38,075 bases of DNA from an uncultured Thiomonas sp. (GTDB lineage Bacteria > Pseudomonadota > Gammaproteobacteria > Burkholderiales > Burkholderiaceae_C). Below are positions 15,152 to 23,316 of the stretch, piece after piece. Position 1 is the first letter of the stretch. The number at the start of each line of letters is the position of its first letter. The translations under genes were made by a program, and so were the position numbers. Under the pieces are notes generated by a model. It searched no databases and was not told the origin of the DNA. It saw only the letters and a list, made by a program, of their open reading frames with translations. The stretch spans positions 1-38,075 of the forward strand of contig CALBRU010000051.1 in the NCBI GenBank assembly GCA_937927695.1. The letters are read 5' to 3'.

Positions 15152-17533
15152 TCAAGCACAGTCGTGCGCGCAGCAGGTGCTGCGGGCGCTGACCGGAACT
15201 TCAGCGGCAACGGCAGGCGGCGGGGCGATGCGGCCGTGCGTCTGCAGTTCAAGGCGCAGATCACGCGCCGCCTGAACCATATGCCGCAGCGCCGCTTCGG
15301 TTTCCGGCCAGGCGCGGGTTTTGAGGCCGCAGTCCGGATTGACCCAAAGTCGCTCGGGCGCGATGAGCTGCGCGGCGCGGCGCAGAAGGCGGGCCATGTC
15401 GGCCGCCGAAGGCACGCGGGGTGAATGAATGTCGTACACGCCGGGGCCGATGTCGTTCGGATAGGCGAAGGCGCCGAAGCCGTCGAGCAGTTCCATATTC
15501 GAGCGCGAGGTTTCGATGGTGATGACGTCGGCGTCCATCGCCGCGATGGACGGCAGAATGTCGTTGAACTCCGAGTAGCACATATGGGTGTGAATCTGCG
15601 TGTCATCGCGCGCCACGCCAGCCGATACCCCAAACGCTCGCACCGCCCAGCTCAGGTACTGCGGCCAGTTGTCGCGCTTGAGCGGCAGGCCCTCGCGGAA
15701 GGCGGGTTCGTCGATCTGGATGATGGCGATGCCCGCGTTCTGCAGATCGCTCACCTCGTCGCGCACCGCCAGAGCGAGTTGCATCGCCACCTGGTCGCGC
15801 GGCAGATCGTCACGCACGAAGCTCCATTGCAGCAGGGTGATCGGCCCGGTGAGCATGCCCTTGACCGGCAGCGGCGTGAGCGACTGCGCGTGCCGCGCGG
15901 TATCCACCGTCATCGGCTCGGGCCGCCACACATCGCCCCAGATGATGGGCGGCTTGACGCAACGCGAGCCATAGCTCTGCACCCAGCCGCCCGCGCTGAA
16001 GGTGTAACCCCAGAGCTGTTCGCCGAAAAACTCCACCATATCGTTGCGTTCGGCTTCGCCATGCACCAGCACGTCCAGGCCGATGTCCTCCTGTTTGCGG
16101 ATGACGGCGGCAATTTCTTCGCGCATTTTCTGCAGATAGTCGGTATGCCGCAGTTCGCCGCGGCGCCAGGCCGCACGCGCAGCGCGAATTTCGGCGGTCT
16201 GCGGAAAGGAGCCGATGGTGGTGGTGGGCAGCGGCGGCAGGTTCAGCCGCGCGTGCTGCGCAGCGATGCGCTGGGTATAGGTCGCGCTGCGTCGGGCGTC
16301 CGCCTCGGTGAGTGCCTCCACGCGGCGGCGCACCTGCGGCAGGGTCACACGCGGACAATTGCGGCGCGACGCCAGCGCCTCGGCATTGGCCCGCAGCGCG
16401 TCGCGCACCGCGTCTTCGCCCTGATCGAGCGCCGTGGCGAGCACGCGCAGTTCCTCGAGCTTCTCTTCGGCAAAGGCCAGCCAGGGGCGCACTTCGGGGT
16501 TGAGCCGCGCGCCCGCGCCGTGTTCTGCGGCCAGACTGACGGGCACATGCAGCAGCGAACAAGAAGGCGCGATCCACAGCCGCTCGCCCAGCGCGGCGTG
16601 CAGCGGCCGCAAGGCGCTCAGCGCAGCGGCCAGGTCGCTGCGCCACACATTGCGACCTTCAATGATGCCCGCAGACAGCACCCAATGCGCCGGCAGCGCC
16701 TCGATCCAGAGGTCGATCTGCTGCGGCGCCCGCACCAGATCGAGGTGCACGCCATCGACCGGCAGACTCGCCAGCGTGGCCGGGGCGAAGCTGATCGACT
16801 CGAAGTAAGTGCTCAGCAGCAACCTGGGGCGCAGCGCCCCGGCCTGCGCGGGCAGCGCGCCATAGAGCGTGGGCAGCAGGTCGCGCCAGGGCGTGTCGAG
16901 ATCGAGGGTGAGCGCGGGTTCGTCAAGCTGCACCCATTGCACCCCCAGCTCGGCCAGCCGGGCCAGCACCCGGGCGTAGGCGCGCGACAGCGCGGGCGCC
17001 AGGCTCAGACGGTCGAAACCGGGCTGATGGGATTTGGAGAGCCACAGAAAAGTCAGCGGCCCGATCAGCACTGGCTTGGGTGCGTGGCCCGCCGCTTGCG
17101 CTTCGCGCACGCGGTCGAACAGCGCATCAAACCCGCCGTCAAAAGTTGACGACGAGTCGAGTTCGGGCACGAGGTAGTGATAGTTGGTGTCGAACCACTT
17201 GGTCATCTCCATCGCGGGCTGTGCCGCATTGCCGCGGGCTAGCGCGAAGTATTGCTCCAGGCCGAGTGTGCGGGCATCGAAGCCGAAGCGCGCGGGCAGT
17301 GCGCCGAGCAGCGCGGCGGTATCGAGCATGTGGTCGTACAGGGCGAAGTCGCCGACTGCGGCAAAGCGCAATCCGGCATCTCGTTGCTTGGCCCAGTTCG
17401 CGGCTCGCAGTTGCGCCGCGGTCGCCTGCAGCTCAGAAACCGAGCTTTTTCCCAGCCAGAAATTTTCGAGGGCGAACTTCAGCTCGCGTTGCGGGCCGAT
17501 GCGTGGGTAGCCCAGGATGTGCGTGGTGGTCAT
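15152..17533 (-). CDS. metE: Cobalamin-independent methionine synthase
   Basis: MetE transfers a methyl group from 5-methyltetrahydropteroyl-triglutamate to homocysteine, the last step of methionine synthesis. The protein is about 793 residues (E. coli about 753). The N-terminus reads MTTTHILGYPRIGPQRELKFALE, exactly the family opening. The zinc and homocysteine site is intact: His650 and Cys652 in HMCYSEFND and Cys735 in NPDCGLKTR, all shifted by nine from E. coli numbering. The Cys-rich C-terminus (STCCAHDCA) is an added tail that may be metal-reactive. The frame is open far upstream, but ATG17533 is clearly the start. It is divergent from metR with a MetR box in between. Confidence 0.96.
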   Translation of the reverse strand: MTTTHILGYPRIGPQRELKFALENFWLGKSSVSELQATAAQLRAANWAKQRDAGLRFAAVGDFALYDHMLDTAALLGALPARFGFDARTLGLEQYFALARGNAAQPAMEMTKWFDTNYHYLVPELDSSSTFDGGFDALFDRVREAQAAGHAPKPVLIGPLTFLWLSKSHQPGFDRLSLAPALSRAYARVLARLAELGVQWVQLDEPALTLDLDTPWRDLLPTLYGALPAQAGALRPRLLLSTYFESISFAPATLASLPVDGVHLDLVRAPQQIDLWIEALPAHWVLSAGIIEGRNVWRSDLAAALSALRPLHAALGERLWIAPSCSLLHVPVSLAAEHGAGARLNPEVRPWLAFAEEKLEELRVLATALDQGEDAVRDALRANAEALASRRNCPRVTLPQVRRRVEALTEADARRSATYTQRIAAQHARLNLPPLPTTTIGSFPQTAEIRAARAAWRRGELRHTDYLQKMREEIAAVIRKQEDIGLDVLVHGEAERNDMVEFFGEQLWGYTFSAGGWVQSYGSRCVKPPIIWGDVWRPEPMTVDTARHAQSLTPLPVKGMLTGPITLLQWSFVRDDLPRDQVAMQLALAVRDEVSDLQNAGIAIIQIDEPAFREGLPLKRDNWPQYLSWAVRAFGVSAGVARDDTQIHTHMCYSEFNDILPSIAAMDADVITIETSRSNMELLDGFGAFAYPNDIGPGVYDIHSPRVPSAADMARLLRRAAQLIAPERLWVNPDCGLKTRAWPETEAALRHMVQAARDLRLELQTHGRIAPPPAVAAEVPVSARSTCCAHDCA

Positions 17534-17548
17534 GCCGTTACTCCAAGA

Positions 17549-17561
17549 TGAATTGAATGCA
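17549..17561. promoter_or_regulatory. Possible second, weak MetR half-matched site
   Basis: TGAATTGAATGCA fits the TGAA-N5-TTCA MetR pattern except for one base in the right half. It lies 16 bases from the metE start and about 55 bases from the perfect box, so paired MetR binding is conceivable. The match is weak and could be chance. Confidence 0.25.
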
Positions 17562-17616
17562 GGCGGCAGTTTGCGCATCGGGCTCAGTTGAATCAAGCGA
17601 CGAATTTTTAGGTTAT

Positions 17617-17633
17617 GCTGAATTTCATTCAGC
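17617..17633. promoter_or_regulatory. MetR binding site between metE and metR
   Basis: GCTGAATTTCATTCAGC is a perfect 7-3-7 inverted repeat containing the E. coli MetR consensus TGAA-N5-TTCA. It lies 12 bases before the chosen metR start and about 84 bases upstream of metE. Activation of metE and autorepression of metR from one site are the expected arrangement. An in-frame ATG at 17615 overlaps this box, which argues that it is not the metR start. Confidence 0.8.
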
Positions 17634-17644
17634 TTGTACCCGCC

Positions 17645-18556
17645 ATGCTCGAACTCCGCCATCTGCGCTCTCTTATCGCCATCGCCGAAACCGGCCGCAT
17701 CAACGCCGCGGCCGAGGCCGTGCATCTCACACCGTCGGCGCTGTCGCACCAGTTGCGCGCGCTGGAAAGTCACTACGGCATGCCGCTGTTGCTGCGCGAC
17801 GTGCGCGGCCTGCGCTTCACCCCTGCGGGCGAGCGTCTGCTGGCGCTGGCGCGGCAGATGCGCGAGGCGCAGCAGGCCGCCGAGCAAGACTTGCAGCGCA
17901 TTCAGGGCGATACGCGCGGCACCCTGCGGGTGGTTCTCGAATGCCATACTTGCTTTGAATGGCTGATGCCGGTGCTGGACGCCTTTCGTCAGCGCTGGCC
18001 CGATGTCGAGGTCGATCTGGTCTCGGGCTTTCACCGCGACCCGCTCACGCTGCTGAGCAAGGACAAGGCCGATGTGGTGATTGGCGCGCTGCGCCCGCCC
18101 GGGCGGCAGTGGGCTTCGCTGCCGCTGTTTCGCTTCGAAATTCTGCTGGCGCTGCCGCCTGGCCATGCCTTGTGCACGAAGCGCAGCGTGCGCGCCACCG
18201 ATCTTCAGGGCGAGACGCTGATCACCTACCCCGCGCCCGATGAGCGCATCGACCTCATTCGCGAGGTGCTGCAGCCTGCGGGCATCAGCCTGCCGCGCCG
18301 CACGGCCGAGCTGACCATCGCCATTCTGCAACTCGTCGCCAGCAGACGCGGTGTGGCGGCGCTGCCCAATTGGGCGCTCAAACCCTCGTTGGACAGTGGC
18401 TATGTGCAGGCCCGTCGCATCGGCCCGCGCGGGCTGTGGAGCGAGTTGCACGCCACCGTGCCGCGAGACCTGGCACAGCGGCCTTATGTGCGAGATCTGG
18501 TGGAAATGGCACGCCAGAGTGTTGCCACGCATCTCGACGGCGTGCAACTGCTGTGA
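17645..18556 (+). CDS. metR: LysR-family regulator MetR
   Basis: This LysR-type activator of about 303 residues controls methionine genes and uses homocysteine as co-activator. The N-terminal helix-turn-helix is typical: MLELRHLRSLIAIAETGRINAAAEAVHLTPSALSHQLRALE. The effector domain contains LECHTCFEWLMPVLDAFRQRWPDVEVDL and DVVIGALRP. Divergence from metE plus a consensus MetR box in the shared promoter identifies it as MetR and not a generic LysR protein. ATG17645 gives the standard LysR N-terminus; the in-frame ATG at 17615 would add ten residues and lie within the operator. Confidence 0.92.
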   Translation: MLELRHLRSLIAIAETGRINAAAEAVHLTPSALSHQLRALESHYGMPLLLRDVRGLRFTPAGERLLALARQMREAQQAAEQDLQRIQGDTRGTLRVVLECHTCFEWLMPVLDAFRQRWPDVEVDLVSGFHRDPLTLLSKDKADVVIGALRPPGRQWASLPLFRFEILLALPPGHALCTKRSVRATDLQGETLITYPAPDERIDLIREVLQPAGISLPRRTAELTIAILQLVASRRGVAALPNWALKPSLDSGYVQARRIGPRGLWSELHATVPRDLAQRPYVRDLVEMARQSVATHLDGVQLL

Positions 18557-18667
18557 CCATGGCCGATCAGGGCGCCGGGGCAAACTAGCCAGAGCGGCAA
18601 GTTCAGCGCCAGGGCCGCACAATCTGCCCTGGTTTCAACCCCTGAAAACCCCTCGAAGGAGCTTCGA

Positions 18668-19333
18668 ATGACCCACAAAACCCTCACCCTGCACACCACC
18701 GACGGCCAGACCATCGGCGCCTATGTGGTCGAGCCCGCGGGCAAACCCAAGGGCGGCATCGTTGTCGTCCAGGAAATCTTTGGCGTCAATGCGCACATCC
18801 GCAGCGTGGCCGATGGCTATGCGGCGGCGGGCTATGTCGCCATTGCGCCGGCCGTTTTTGACAGTGTGGAGAAAAACGTCGAACTCGGCTACGACCAAGC
18901 CGGCATGGAAAAAGGCATCGCCCTCGTTTCCGCGCTGGGTTTCGACCGCGCCCACGCCTCGGTGCAGGCCGCAGCCAAGGCCGTGGCCGCTGCAGGCAAG
19001 GTCGGCGTGGTGGGCTATTGCTGGGGCGGCACCATTGCTTACCTCACGGCCATTCGCGATGGCCTGCCCGCGGTGAGCTATTACGGCGGCCGTAATGTGC
19101 AACTGGTGGGCGAAAAAACCCAGACGCCGCTGCAGTTTCACTACGGCCTGCGCGATGCCCACATCTCAGAGGCCGATCGTGAGGCCGTGCGCGCGGCCAA
19201 CCCTGAAGCCGAGTTCTATGTGTACGAAGCCGACCACGGTTTCAACTGCGACGCCCGCGCCAGCTTTGATGCAACCGCTGCCCAACTGGCGCGCGAGCGA
19301 GCGCTGGCCTTTTTCGCCAAGCATGTCGGCTGA
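18668..19333 (+). CDS. Dienelactone hydrolase family protein
   Basis: This 221-residue alpha/beta hydrolase of the dienelactone hydrolase family cleaves lactone or ester bonds. The triad is visible: nucleophile Cys118 in GYCWGG, Asp163 in GLRDAHI and His190 in ADHGFN. Glu36 in QEIFG is the residue that contacts the nucleophile in family structures. There is no signal peptide. GGAG lies seven bases before ATG18668. Neighbours (metR, ubiC) do not form an aromatic degradation pathway, so the physiological substrate is unclear. It probably stands alone or is cotranscribed with ubiC. Confidence 0.88.
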   Translation: MTHKTLTLHTTDGQTIGAYVVEPAGKPKGGIVVVQEIFGVNAHIRSVADGYAAAGYVAIAPAVFDSVEKNVELGYDQAGMEKGIALVSALGFDRAHASVQAAAKAVAAAGKVGVVGYCWGGTIAYLTAIRDGLPAVSYYGGRNVQLVGEKTQTPLQFHYGLRDAHISEADREAVRAANPEAEFYVYEADHGFNCDARASFDATAAQLARERALAFFAKHVG

Positions 19334-19384
19334 AAGTTTTACCGCAGGGCGTGCGCGATACTGACGGATTTGCGTGATCCATTC

Positions 19385-19948
19385 ATGGCCCTGCACCGCA
19401 TCCGCCGTATTCCCCCCCCTGCCGCTGAGTGTTGGCCGCCCGCGTTGCCCGCCGCGCGGCGCAGCGGTATCGAGAGCTGGCTGACTGATCCGGGTTCGCT
19501 CACCCGGCGTTTGCGGCGCAGCAGCGCTCGCTTCGAGTTGCGGCTGCTGCGCCAAGGCCCCGCGCGCGCCCTGCGCGATGAATATCCGCTGCTCGGTCTG
19601 CCGCAAGGCCGCAAGGTCTGGCGCCGCGACGTGCTGCTGGTGGCCGATGGCGTGCCGCGTGTGTTGGGGCACAGCGTGTGTGCGTTGTCCGCCCTGCGCG
19701 GGCCGTGGCGGCTGCTGCGGCATCTGGGCGTCAAGCCGGTGGGCGATGCGGTGTTCAGCCGTCCGCAGACTCGGCGCAGCGCCATGCGGGTCAAGCGTTT
19801 GTCTGCGGCTCATCCCTTGCTGCGGCTGGCGCGCCGCAACGGGCGGATCCGCGAGGAAGCGCTGTGGTCGCGGCGTTCGTCCTTCGTTTACAGCGGCACG
19901 CCTCTCTGGGTGATCGAGGTTTTTTTCCCAGCAGCCTGTCGGACTTGA
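19385..19948 (+). CDS. ubiC: Chorismate pyruvate-lyase
   Basis: UbiC converts chorismate to 4-hydroxybenzoate, the first committed step of ubiquinone synthesis. The protein is about 187 residues (E. coli 165). Family segments include IESWLTDPGSLTRRLRR near the N-terminus, WRRDVLLVADGVPRVLGHSV, the stretch LLRHLGVKPVGDAVF and the ending RRSSFVYSGTPLWVIEVFFP. The final residues AACRT and the stop codon lie inside the left arm of an inverted-repeat element, so the original C-terminus may have been replaced. The start is ATG19385; an upstream in-frame TTG at 19370 is less likely. It follows the hydrolase gene by about 50 bases. Confidence 0.82.
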   Translation: MALHRIRRIPPPAAECWPPALPAARRSGIESWLTDPGSLTRRLRRSSARFELRLLRQGPARALRDEYPLLGLPQGRKVWRRDVLLVADGVPRVLGHSVCALSALRGPWRLLRHLGVKPVGDAVFSRPQTRRSAMRVKRLSAAHPLLRLARRNGRIREEALWSRRSSFVYSGTPLWVIEVFFPAACRT

Positions 19949-20020
19949 AGAATCGAAGCGAAAATCTGGCCTCGACCAGGCGGATTTGCAGCCGATTCCC
20001 TTCAAGTCCGACAGGCTGCT
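19930..20020. repeat. 91-bp MITE-like inverted-repeat element overlapping the ubiC 3' end
   Basis: Perfect 21-bp inverted arms lie at 19930-19950 and 20000-20020; the right arm reads inward as CTTCAAGTCCGACAGGC. Outside the arms the symmetry continues for three more bases with one mismatch. Inside, AATCG pairs with CGATT after a two-base bulge, and a CTGG-CCTCGA-CCAG hairpin lies in the loop. The element is too short to code for a transposase. It supplies the last five codons and the stop of ubiC. It looks like a MITE or a pair of IS termini and would also form a long RNA hairpin. The rest of the gap to 20235 holds no gene. Confidence 0.7.
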
Positions 20021-20235
20021 AGGCTGAGATTGAGACCAAAGTCACAGACCCGCCCGCCGTAACGGTAAAACTCCTTGATTTTCCGGGAGGAATTTTGTGG
20101 AAATTGCGAACGGTCAAATATTGCAGGGCTTGAATTCATATACTGCGCCCTGTATTTGTAACGTCTTGCAACGCCAGGGCTCTGAATGTCACGCGTTGCG
20201 CAATCCCCCCACCTTTTTCTCCCAGGAGAACCACT

Positions 20236-21438
20236 ATGTTGGTTAACAACCTCCGAGAACGCTATTCACCGATGTACTTCCTCGCCGCACTGGGCGCGGG
20301 CGGGCTTGCGGTGTCGTTTTTTATCTACCCCATGTTCCTGCTGCCGCATCCGGATACGCCGATGGTGACGTTCAATCACCTGTGGCCCGCGCTCACGGCC
20401 GGGGGCAATCCGCTCACTTCGGCGTTGATCGGGATCGATCTGGCGGCGATCATCCTGTTTGCGGTGCTGCATTTCTGGCTGCTGGCGTGGAATCTGCGCG
20501 AGTTCAAATGGTTCCGCCAGACTGAGGCCTACAAAAAGCTGCTGACCTCCAACGCCGAAATCAGCCTCATGGCCGTGCCGCTGACCCTGGCGATGACCAT
20601 CAACGTCGCCTTCGTCCTCGGTGCTGTGTTCGTGCCGAATTTGTGGAGCGTGGTGGAGTGGATGTATCCGGGCGCGATTGCCGCCTTCCTCGCCGTGGGC
20701 ATCTATGCCCTGCGCATTCTCGGCGTTTACTTTACCCGGCTGTTCGTGCATGCGCAGTTCGACTTCGCCGAGAACAACTCGCTGGCGCCGATGGTGTCGA
20801 TCTTCGCTTTGGCGATGGTTGCGGTGGGCCTGGCCGCACCCGGCGCCATGAGCCATCACCGCGAGATCAACGCCATCGCCATGGTGCTGTCGATCTTTTT
20901 CGCCAGCACGGCCATTCTGCTGCTGCTCGTCAAGATCGTGCTCGGGTTTGACGCCATCCTGCGCCACGGCATTCAGCCGCAGGCCGCAGGCAGTCTGTGG
21001 ATCGTCATCCCCATTCTCACTCTGCTGGGCATCACCTGGATTCGCTGGTCCATGGGCCTGTCGCATCAATTCGGCAACACCAGCCATCCGACGGATCTGC
21101 TGCTGTTCACCACGGTGGTCGTGTCGCTGCAGGTGATCTTCGGCCTGATCGGCTATGCGGTGATGAAGAAGCTCAATTACTTTGCCGACTATGCCGGCGG
21201 CGCCAAGTCCAACGCGGGCGCCTTTGCGCTGATCTGCCCCGGCGTGGCGTTCTTCGTCTTCGGTATGTTCTTCATCAGCTTCGGTCTGGTGATGCCCAAG
21301 TTGGTGGGTGCGGGCTCCTGGATGTATTACCTGCTCATGGCGCCCCTGATCGCCGTGCAACTCAAGACCATTCAGGTGTACTTCCGTCTGTTTGGCAAGA
21401 TTCTGCTCAAGCCGCGCCTGCAACTGGCGTCGGCTTGA
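20236..21438 (+). CDS. Polytopic integral membrane protein, about ten helices, unknown function
   Basis: This 400-residue membrane protein has no signal peptide. The N-terminus contains MYFLAALGAGGLAVSFFIYP and HPDTPMVTFNHLWPAL; other conserved-looking segments are NAEISLMAVPLTLAMTIN, GVYFTRLFVHAQFDF and ISFGLVMPKL. Around ten hydrophobic segments are evenly spaced. The pattern is distantly like TDT/SLAC1 anion channels, and I have a weak recollection of similar proteins labelled TsoY family, but neither is secure. It is a single gene with a good AGGAGA site before ATG20236, after a 200-base leader and before a bidirectional terminator. Substrate is unknown; transport of a small anion is speculation. 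Confidence 0.7.
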   Translation: MLVNNLRERYSPMYFLAALGAGGLAVSFFIYPMFLLPHPDTPMVTFNHLWPALTAGGNPLTSALIGIDLAAIILFAVLHFWLLAWNLREFKWFRQTEAYKKLLTSNAEISLMAVPLTLAMTINVAFVLGAVFVPNLWSVVEWMYPGAIAAFLAVGIYALRILGVYFTRLFVHAQFDFAENNSLAPMVSIFALAMVAVGLAAPGAMSHHREINAIAMVLSIFFASTAILLLLVKIVLGFDAILRHGIQPQAAGSLWIVIPILTLLGITWIRWSMGLSHQFGNTSHPTDLLLFTTVVVSLQVIFGLIGYAVMKKLNYFADYAGGAKSNAGAFALICPGVAFFVFGMFFISFGLVMPKLVGAGSWMYYLLMAPLIAVQLKTIQVYFRLFGKILLKPRLQLASA

Positions 21439-21453
21439 CGCCGGTCGGTAGGC

Positions 21454-21481
21454 AAAAAAAGACGTCGCGGCGTCCTTTTTT
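21454..21481. terminator. Bidirectional intrinsic terminator
   Basis: A short hairpin (GACG, loop TCGCGG, CGTC) is flanked by AAAAAAA on the left and a T-run on the right. Convergent transcripts from the membrane protein gene and the amidase gene would each end in a hairpin plus U-tract. The T-run touches the amidase stop codon. Confidence 0.75.
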
Positions 21482-22986
21482 CATACGGCAAAGACTGGCG
21501 GTCGCCAATGCCCCCAGGGGCGTTCCTGTTCCAGTTGAGTGGCCAGTTGAAACAGCAAGTCCTCACGCCCCCAGGCCGCCCCGAACTGCACGCCCACAGG
21601 CAAGCCGTTGTCGTCCAAGGCCCACGGAACAGACATGGCTGGCGTGCCGGTGAGGTTGGCCAATTGTGTGAATGGAGTGCGGTGCAGATTGTCGAAGGCG
21701 AGTTGCTCCACTAGGCCACTGCGGCGCAACACCCCGCCGAGTCCGAATTGCAGAATCAGTTGCAACGCCATGCGTTGCCACCTTGGCGCCGCCAGTCCGC
21801 CGATGCGAGCCGGAGGTTGCGCGCAGGTGGGGGTGAGGTAGAGATCGAAGCGCGTGAACAACTGGCCCAGCGCGCGCATCGGGGTGTTCCAGCGGGCACG
21901 CGCCAGGGCATAGTCTCCCGCGGCAAGACCGCGACCGATCAACCCCAGAGCCTGGGTGTCCGTCTCGAAAGCCGAAGCAGGAATACCCTGCTGCTGCCAC
22001 CAGGCCAACTGCGCCGCCACCTGTCCGAAGTACATCGTGAGGTAATCGCGCGCCAGTTGCATGCCGTCGCCCACGGGATCGACCCAATCGACGTGATGCC
22101 CCAGCGATTGCAGCAGTTGCCCGCAGTCCGAAGCGGCGCGCGACCAGGCCGCATCGACCGCGCCGCCGATGGGCGAAGCCGTGCTCAGCGCAATGCGCAG
22201 CCGTTGTGTCGGCGGCTGAAGCTCCTGCGAAAAGGGCCGGGCAGGCGACTGGACGATGAACGGATCGCCCGGCTCCGGGCCTGCGATGACATCGAGCAGG
22301 GCCGCACTGTCGCGCACCGTACGGGAAATCGCATGGGTGCTGACGGCTCCCTCCCACTGCTCATCGAACTGAGGCGAACAACTCACGCGCCCGCGCGAGG
22401 GTTTGAGTCCGAACAGACCGCAATAAGCCGCCGGAATGCGGATCGACCCGCCGCCGTCTCCCGCAGCCGCCGCCGGCACAATACCCGCCGCCACCGCAGC
22501 CGCGGCACCCCCAGAAGAGCCGCCAGGCGTGTGGTCGAGATTCCACGGATTGCGCGTCGGCCCAAACGCCACCGGCTCGGTGATGGCCTTCAAGCCCAGC
22601 TCTGGCGCATTGGTCTTGCCGAAAATCAACAGCCCGGCCTGCTCCCAGCGTCGCACGACCGCGTCGGTCTGTGCCGCTGGTCTGCGGGCCAACGCAGCAT
22701 TGCCCTGGCTGGTACCGTACCCGGCCAGATCCATGCTCAGGTCCTTGAGCAGAAACGGAACTCCGGCAAACGGGGCTTTCCCGGTGCGCGCGTGCTTCAA
22801 CCCCGCTCTAGCGTGCTCGCGCAAATCTCCGATGACGGCATTGATTCGCGGATTGACCGCATCACAGCGCGCGATGGCGCGTTGCAAGACCTCCGCAGCA
22901 TCACACTCGCCACGGCGGATACGCTCAGCAAGGTCCAGGGCATCCGGAACGTGAGACGGGATGGCAGAAGGGTTTTGAGTCGACAT
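21481..22986 (-). CDS. Amidase signature family enzyme
   Basis: This enzyme of about 501 residues belongs to the amidase signature family, which hydrolyses amide bonds. The Ser-cisSer-Lys triad is intact: Lys81 in FLLKDLSM, Ser157 in PGGSSGGAAAAVAAG and the nucleophile Ser181 in GDGGGSIRIPA. The substrate cannot be predicted. GatA is unlikely, because gatB and gatC are absent and the length and C-terminal region resemble stand-alone amidases. The start is ATG22986 (MSTQNP); the open frame continues into the terminator region but has no better start. It has its own transcription unit downstream of two terminators that follow tRNA-Phe. Confidence 0.88.
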   Translation of the reverse strand: MSTQNPSAIPSHVPDALDLAERIRRGECDAAEVLQRAIARCDAVNPRINAVIGDLREHARAGLKHARTGKAPFAGVPFLLKDLSMDLAGYGTSQGNAALARRPAAQTDAVVRRWEQAGLLIFGKTNAPELGLKAITEPVAFGPTRNPWNLDHTPGGSSGGAAAAVAAGIVPAAAAGDGGGSIRIPAAYCGLFGLKPSRGRVSCSPQFDEQWEGAVSTHAISRTVRDSAALLDVIAGPEPGDPFIVQSPARPFSQELQPPTQRLRIALSTASPIGGAVDAAWSRAASDCGQLLQSLGHHVDWVDPVGDGMQLARDYLTMYFGQVAAQLAWWQQQGIPASAFETDTQALGLIGRGLAAGDYALARARWNTPMRALGQLFTRFDLYLTPTCAQPPARIGGLAAPRWQRMALQLILQFGLGGVLRRSGLVEQLAFDNLHRTPFTQLANLTGTPAMSVPWALDDNGLPVGVQFGAAWGREDLLFQLATQLEQERPWGHWRPPVFAV

Positions 22987-23020
22987 GTTGCACACAATGA
23001 AAGCACATCCAGCGCGAAAC

Positions 23021-23047
23021 AAAAAGGCCTCCCGATGAGGGGAGGCC
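23021..23047 (-). terminator. Intrinsic terminator downstream of tRNA-Phe (second)
   Basis: On the - strand an eight-base GC stem (GGCCTCCC with GGGAGGCC) is followed by TTTTTG. It lies between tRNA-Phe and the amidase start, about 35 bases before the amidase ATG. It should stop read-through from the tRNA. Confidence 0.7.
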
Positions 23048-23077
23048 CTTGGCGCTCTTGAGGCAGGATATTTGACA

Positions 23078-23110
23078 CAAAAAACAAAGCCCCGCGGGCT
23101 AGGCGGGGCT
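23078..23110 (-). terminator. Intrinsic terminator downstream of tRNA-Phe (first)
   Basis: On the - strand AGCCCCGC pairs with GCGGGGCT around a seven-base loop and is followed by TTGTTTTTTGTG. It starts about 18 bases after the tRNA 3' end. It is in tandem with the terminator at 23021-23047. Confidence 0.75.
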
Positions 23111-23127
23111 AAGTTGTTGAATTTACT

Positions 23128-23203
<76 letters not shown>

Positions 23204-23316
23204 AAAATTTCAGAAGCTGCATACGCAAAAGCGATTTTTTGAGGCGCAGCATTTTCGAAAAACAAACATCCTAGCAAAATTTTTCAGGGCACTCGCAATG
23301 TCCGGTAGGCCGCGGT

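Noticed and set aside
15425..17149. 574-codon open frame on the + strand inside metE
   Set aside because: It is fully antisense to an intact, motif-complete metE and has the low-complexity His/Arg/Gln composition of a GC-rich shadow frame.
17534..18622. N-terminal extension of metE up to 18622
   Set aside because: The extension is antisense to metR and metE has a textbook start at 17533.
20100..20150. Promoter for the membrane protein gene (TTGCAG and TATACT)
   Set aside because: The two boxes are only 12 bases apart, too close for a standard sigma-70 promoter, and no better pair was found.
20266..21423. 385-codon open frame antisense to the polytopic membrane protein
   Set aside because: The + strand product has regular hydrophobic helices, a good ribosome binding site and a terminator; the antisense product is His/Gln/Arg-rich with no domain.
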